Assembly: GCA_006937955.1 (NCBI GenBank)
Contig: SSNP01000050.1
Coordinates: 3,400,700-3,464,699 of the forward strand
DNA length: 64,000 bases
Source of the DNA: Pachypanchax playfairii
Taxonomy: Eukaryota > Chordata > Actinopteri > Cyprinodontiformes > Aplocheilidae
Direction: 5' to 3'
This document shows, in pieces, positions 59,892 to 64,000 of this stretch. A program made the position numbers and the translations under genes. The notes beneath the pieces were generated by a model. The model worked only from the letters and a program-made list of their open reading frames with translations, made no database searches and was not told the origin of the DNA. Positions within the stretch are counted from its first letter, which is position 1. Each line of letters begins with the position of its first letter.

Positions 59892-62800
59892 GTAAGTGTC
59901 TTTTTAAGCTGGAAGGACTGGGAGTGTTCCTCTTTCACATTTTAAGGTCCAGCTGTGGGAAGAATATGGTGATTCTGACCTTCTTCCATCCGTGTTTTAG
60001 CGCTCCAAGGACCTAGGTTTTGCGGGTTCTGATATGGATAGTCATGTTCGTCCTGGGGGAGGACAGTGGATGTTCTCCCTCCGAGCTGTGGAGCTCCACG
60101 GGCCACTGTGTTGCAGTTTTCACCAAGGCTGAGTGGCTTGTTCAGCTGGAAGGACAGGGAGTGTTCCTCTTTCACACTTTAAGGACCAGTTGTGGGAGGA
60201 AGATGGTGGTTCTGACCTTCTTCCATCCGTGTTTTAGAGCTCCAGGGACCTAGGTTTTTCGGGTTCTGCTCAGGATGATCACGTCCGTCCTGGGGGAGGA
60301 CAGTCGATGTTCTCCCTCTGAGCTGTGGAAATCGACGGGTCGATTTGTTGCAGTTTTCACCCTGAGTGTCTTTTTTAGCTGGAAGGACTGGGAGTGTTCC
60401 TCCCTCACACTTTCACGACCAGCTGTGGGAGTAAGAAGGTGGTTCTGACCTCTTCCATCTGTGTTTTAGAGCTCCAGGGACCTAGATTCTGCGGGTTCTG
60501 CTCAGGATGGTCACATCCGTCCTGGGGGAGGACAGTTGATGTTCTCCCTTCGAGCTGTGGAGTTCCAGGGGCCGCTGTGTTGCGGTTTTCACCCAGGGTA
60601 AGTGTCTTTTTCAGCTGGAAGAACTGGGAGTGTTCCTCTTTCACATTTTAAGGTCCAGCTGTGGGAAGAATATGGTGATTCTGACCTTCTTCCATCCGTG
60701 TTTTAGCGCTCCAAGGACCCAGTTTCTGCGGGCTCTGCTCAGGATGGTCACATCCGTTCTGGGGGAGGACAGTCGATGTTCTCCCTCCGAGCTGTGGAGC
60801 TCCACTGGCCACTGTGTTGCGGTTTTCGCCCAGGGTAAGTGTCTTTTTCAGCTGGAAGGGCTGGGAGTGTTCTTCTTTCACACTTTCAGGACCAGCTGTG
60901 GGAGGAACATGGTGATTCTGACCTTCTTCCATCCGTGTTTTAGTGCTCCAAGGACCCAGTTTCTGCAGGGTCTGCTGAGGATGGTCACGTCCGTTCTGGG
61001 GGAGGACAGTGGATGTTCTCCCTCCGAGCTGTGGAGCTCCACTGGCCACTGTGTTGCGGTTTTCACCCAGGGTAAGTGTCTTTTTCAGCTGGAAGGACTG
61101 GGAGTGTTCTTCTTTCACACTTTCAGGACCAGCTGTGGGAGGAAGATGGTGATTCTGACCTTCTTCCATCCGTGTTTTAGAGCTCCAAGGACCCAGTTTC
61201 TGCAGGGTCTGCTCAGGATGGTCACATCCGTTCTGGGGGAGGACAGTGGATGTTCACCCTCCGAGCTGTGGAGTTCCACGGGCCGCTGTGTTGCGGTCTT
61301 CACCCTGGGTAAGTGTCTTTTTTCAGCTGTAAGGACTGGGAGTGTTCCTCTTTCAAAATTTGAGGACCAGCTGTGGGAGGAAGATGGTGATTCTGACCTC
61401 CTTCCATCTGTGTTTTAGAGCTCCAGGGACCTAGGTTCTGCGGGTTCTACTCCGGATAGTCACATCCGTCCTGGGGGAGGACAGTGGATGTTCTCCCTCC
61501 GAGCGGTAGAGCTCCACTGGCCGCTGTGTTGCGGTTTACGCCTAGGGTAAGTGTCTTTTTTAGCTGGAAGGACTGGGAGTGTTCCTCCCTCACACTTTCA
61601 GGACTAGCTGTGGGAAGAAGATTGTGATTCTGACCTTCTTCCATCCATGTTTTAGAGCTCCAAGGACCCAGTTTCTGCGGGCTCTGCTCAGGATGATCAC
61701 ATCCGTTCTGGGGGAGGACAGTGGATGTTCACCCTCCGAGCTGTGGAGTTCCACGGGCCGCTGTGTTGCGGTTTTCACCCAGGGTAAGTGTATTTTTCAG
61801 CTGGAAGGACTGGCAGTGTTCATCTTTCACACTTTCAGCACCAGCTGTGGGAGGAAGATGGTGGTAGTACAGTGGTTCTGACCTTCTTCCATCTGTGTTT
61901 TGGAGCTCCAGGGACCTAGGTTATGTGGGTTCTGCTCAGGACGGTCACTTCCGTCCTGGGGGAGGTCAGTAGATGTTCTCCACCCGAGCTGTGGAAATCC
62001 ACGGGTTGATTTGTTGCGGTTTTCACCCAGGGTAAGTGTCTTTTTTAGCTGGAAGGACTGGGAGTGTTCCTCTTTCAAACTTTCAGGACCAGCTGTGGGA
62101 GAAGGATGGTGGTTTTAACCTTCTTCCATCCGTGTTTTAGAGCTCCAGGGACCTAGGTTCTGCGGGTTCTGCTATGGATGGTCATATCCGTCCTGGGGAA
62201 GGACAGTGGATGTTCTCCACCCGAGCTGTGGTAATCCACGGGCCGCTGTGTTGCGGTTTTCACCCAGGGAAAGTGTCTTTTTCAGCTGGAAGGACACGGA
62301 GTGTTCCTCTTTTACACTTTAAGGACCAGCTGTGGGAAGAAGATGGTGGTGCTGACCTTCTTCCTTCTGTGTTTTAGAGCTCCAGGGACTTAGGTTCTGC
62401 GGGTTCTACTCCGGATAGTCACATCCGTCCTGGGGGAGGACAGTTGATGTTCTTTCCCCGAGCTTTGGAGCTCCACAGGCCACTGTGTTGCGGTTTTCAC
62501 CCAGGATGTCTTTGTCAGCTGGAAGGACTTGGAGTGTTCCTCTTTCACACTTTCAAGACCAGCTGTGGGAGGTAGATGGTGATTCTGACCTTATTCCATC
62601 CGTGTTTTAGAGCTCTAGGGTCCTAGGTTTTGCGGGTTCTGCTCAGGATGGTCACATCCGTCCTGGGGGAGGACAGTTGATGTTCTCCCTCCGAGCTGTG
62701 GAGTTCCACGGGCCGCTGTGTTGCGGTTTTCACACAGGGTAAGTGTCTTTTTAAGCTGGAAGGACTGGGAGTGTTCCTCTTTCACACTTTCATGACCAGC

Positions 62801-64000
62801 TGTGGGAGGGAGATGGTGGTTCTGACCTTCTTCCATCCGTGTTTTAGAGCTCCAGGGACCTAGGTTTTGCGGGTTCTGATATGGATAGTCATGTTCGTCC
62901 TGGGGGAGGACAGTGGATGTTCTCCCTCCGAGCTGTGGAGCTCCACGGGCCACTGTGTTGCAGTTTTCACCAAGGCTGAGTGGCTTGTTCAGCTGGAAGT
63001 ACTGGGAGTGTTCTTCTTTCACACTTTCAGGACCAGCTGTGGGAGGAAGATGGTGATTCTGACCTACTTCCATCCGTGTTTTAGTGCTCCAAGGACCCAG
63101 TTTCTGCAGGGTCTGCTGAGGATGGTCACGTCCGTTCTGGGGGAGGACAGTGGATGTTCTCCCTCCGAGCTGTGGAGCTCCACTGGCCACTGTGTTGCGG
63201 TTTTCGCCCAGGGTAAGTGTCTTTTTCAGCTGGAAGTACTGGGAGTGTTCTTCTTTCACACTTTCAGGACCAGCTGTGGGAGGAAGATGGTGATTCTGAC
63301 CTTCTTCCATCCGTGTTTTAGAGCTCCAAGGACCCAGTTTTTGCGGGCTCTGCTCAGGATGGTCACATCCATTCTGGGGGAGGACAGTGGATGTTCTCCC
63401 TCCGAGCTGTGGAGCTCCACTGGCCACTGTGTTGCGGTTTTCACCCTGGGTAAGTGTCTTTTTTCAGCTGTAAGCACTGGGAGTGTTCCTCTTTCAAAAT
63501 TTGAGGACCAGCTGTGGGAGGAAGATGGTGATTCTGACTTCCTTCCATCTGTGTTTTAGAGCTCCAGGGACCTAGGTTCTGCGGGTTCTACTCCGGATAG
63601 TCACATCCGTCCTGGGGGAGGACAGTGGATGTTCACCCTCCGAGCTGTGGAGTTCCACGAGCCGCTGTGTTGCGGTTTTCACCCAGGGTAAGTGTCTTTT
63701 TCAGCTGTAAGGACGGGGAGTGTTCCTCTTTCAAACTTTTAGTACCAGCTGTGGGAGGAATATTTTGATTCTGACCTTCTTCCATCCGTGTTTTAGAGCT
63801 CCAAGGACCCAGTTTCTGCGGGTTCTGCTCAGGATGGTCACATCCGTTCTGGGGGAGGACAGTGGTTGTTCTCCCTCTGAGCTGTGGAGCTCCACTGGGT
63901 GCTGTGTTGCAGTTTTCACCCATGCTGACTGGCTTTTTCAGTTGGAAGGACAGGGAGTGTTCCTCTTTCACACTCTCAGGACCAGCTGTGGGAGGAAGAT
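59815..64000. repeat. 237-bp tandem array, about 18 units, running off the window
   Basis: Counting from the TTTTAG of each unit, marks fall at 60000, 60237, 60469, 60706, 60943, 61180, 61418, 61655, 61903 (TTTTGG), 62140, 62377, 62610, 62847, 63084, 63321, 63559 and 63796. Eleven of sixteen intervals are exactly 237 bp; the rest are 232-248. Each unit reads TTTTAG, GCTCCA, CTGGGGGAGGACAG, GAGCTGTGG, TTGCGGTTTTCACCCAGG, GTAAGTG, CAGCTGGAAGGACTGGGAG, ACCAGCTGTGGGAGGAAGA, TTCTTCCATC. In the best-preserved units the donor-like GGTAAGTG and acceptor-like TTTTAG divide the unit into 128-nt exon-like and 109-nt intron-like parts. About 12 of 18 units keep the donor. The period is 79 codons, so frames stay open across units on both strands. 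The right end is not in the window. Confidence 0.95.

Noticed and set aside
60000..63796. Array units as in-frame cassette exons of a repeat protein
   Set aside because: The segment between TTTTAG and the donor is 128 nt, so joining like units shifts frame and hits TAG in the next unit. No frame-preserving exon definition was found that uses the visible sites.
59815..64000. Tandem array as a CRISPR array
   Set aside because: Units are 237 bp head-to-tail copies without short direct repeats separated by unique spacers, in a vertebrate genome.

Overview
The window is nuclear DNA from a ray-finned fish, probably a percomorph teleost. The evidence is short exons with GT-AG introns, CpG-poor AT-rich spacers, CA/GT microsatellites, a Sleeping Beauty-like Tc1 transposon, Rex-type LINE debris, several MITE families, and a gene order matching the HMGB1-USPL1-ALOX5AP-MEDAG-B3GLCT neighbourhood of human chromosome 13q12. 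No bacterial or plasmid features are present. Species cannot be named from the sequence.

Layout. Bases 1-17,150 are intergenic, with decayed LINE fragments, one MITE and simple repeats. hmgb1 lies on the minus strand (coding 17,744-18,693, untranslated first exon and CCAAT-rich promoter near 20.8-21.0 kb). After a quiet spacer, uspl1 runs on the plus strand (eight coding exons, 25,173-37,003); its introns carry an intact Tc1 element, a hAT remnant with a 10-N assembly gap, and a long MITE. A tRNA-Glu(TTC) gene follows at 38.0 kb. alox5ap (plus, 38,838-42,706, five exons) converges on medag (minus, 43,052-44,089, five exons), with only about 240 bp between their poly(A) signals. From 44.2 to 49.7 kb is transposon debris. 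The first four coding exons of b3glct (plus, 49,730-51,878) come next, and no further b3glct exon was found to the right edge. Bases 52-59 kb hold a tRNA-derived SINE, a broken mariner-like element, duplicated LINE 5' segments and another MITE. The last 4.2 kb is a 237-bp tandem array that runs off the window.

The recognised genes are unrelated housekeeping or signalling genes kept together by synteny: a chromatin/alarmin protein, a SUMO isopeptidase, a leukotriene-synthesis scaffold, an adipogenesis-related cytosolic protein, and an O-fucose glucosyltransferase. Relative to the human order as I recall it, medag is inverted and TEX26/HSPH1 are not seen.

The most unusual feature is the terminal array. 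Each unit carries a splice-donor-like and an acceptor-like site. The period is exactly 79 codons, so frames stay in register on both strands. The array appears to begin at what looks like exon 2 of an unrecognised gene whose first exon lies at 59,274.
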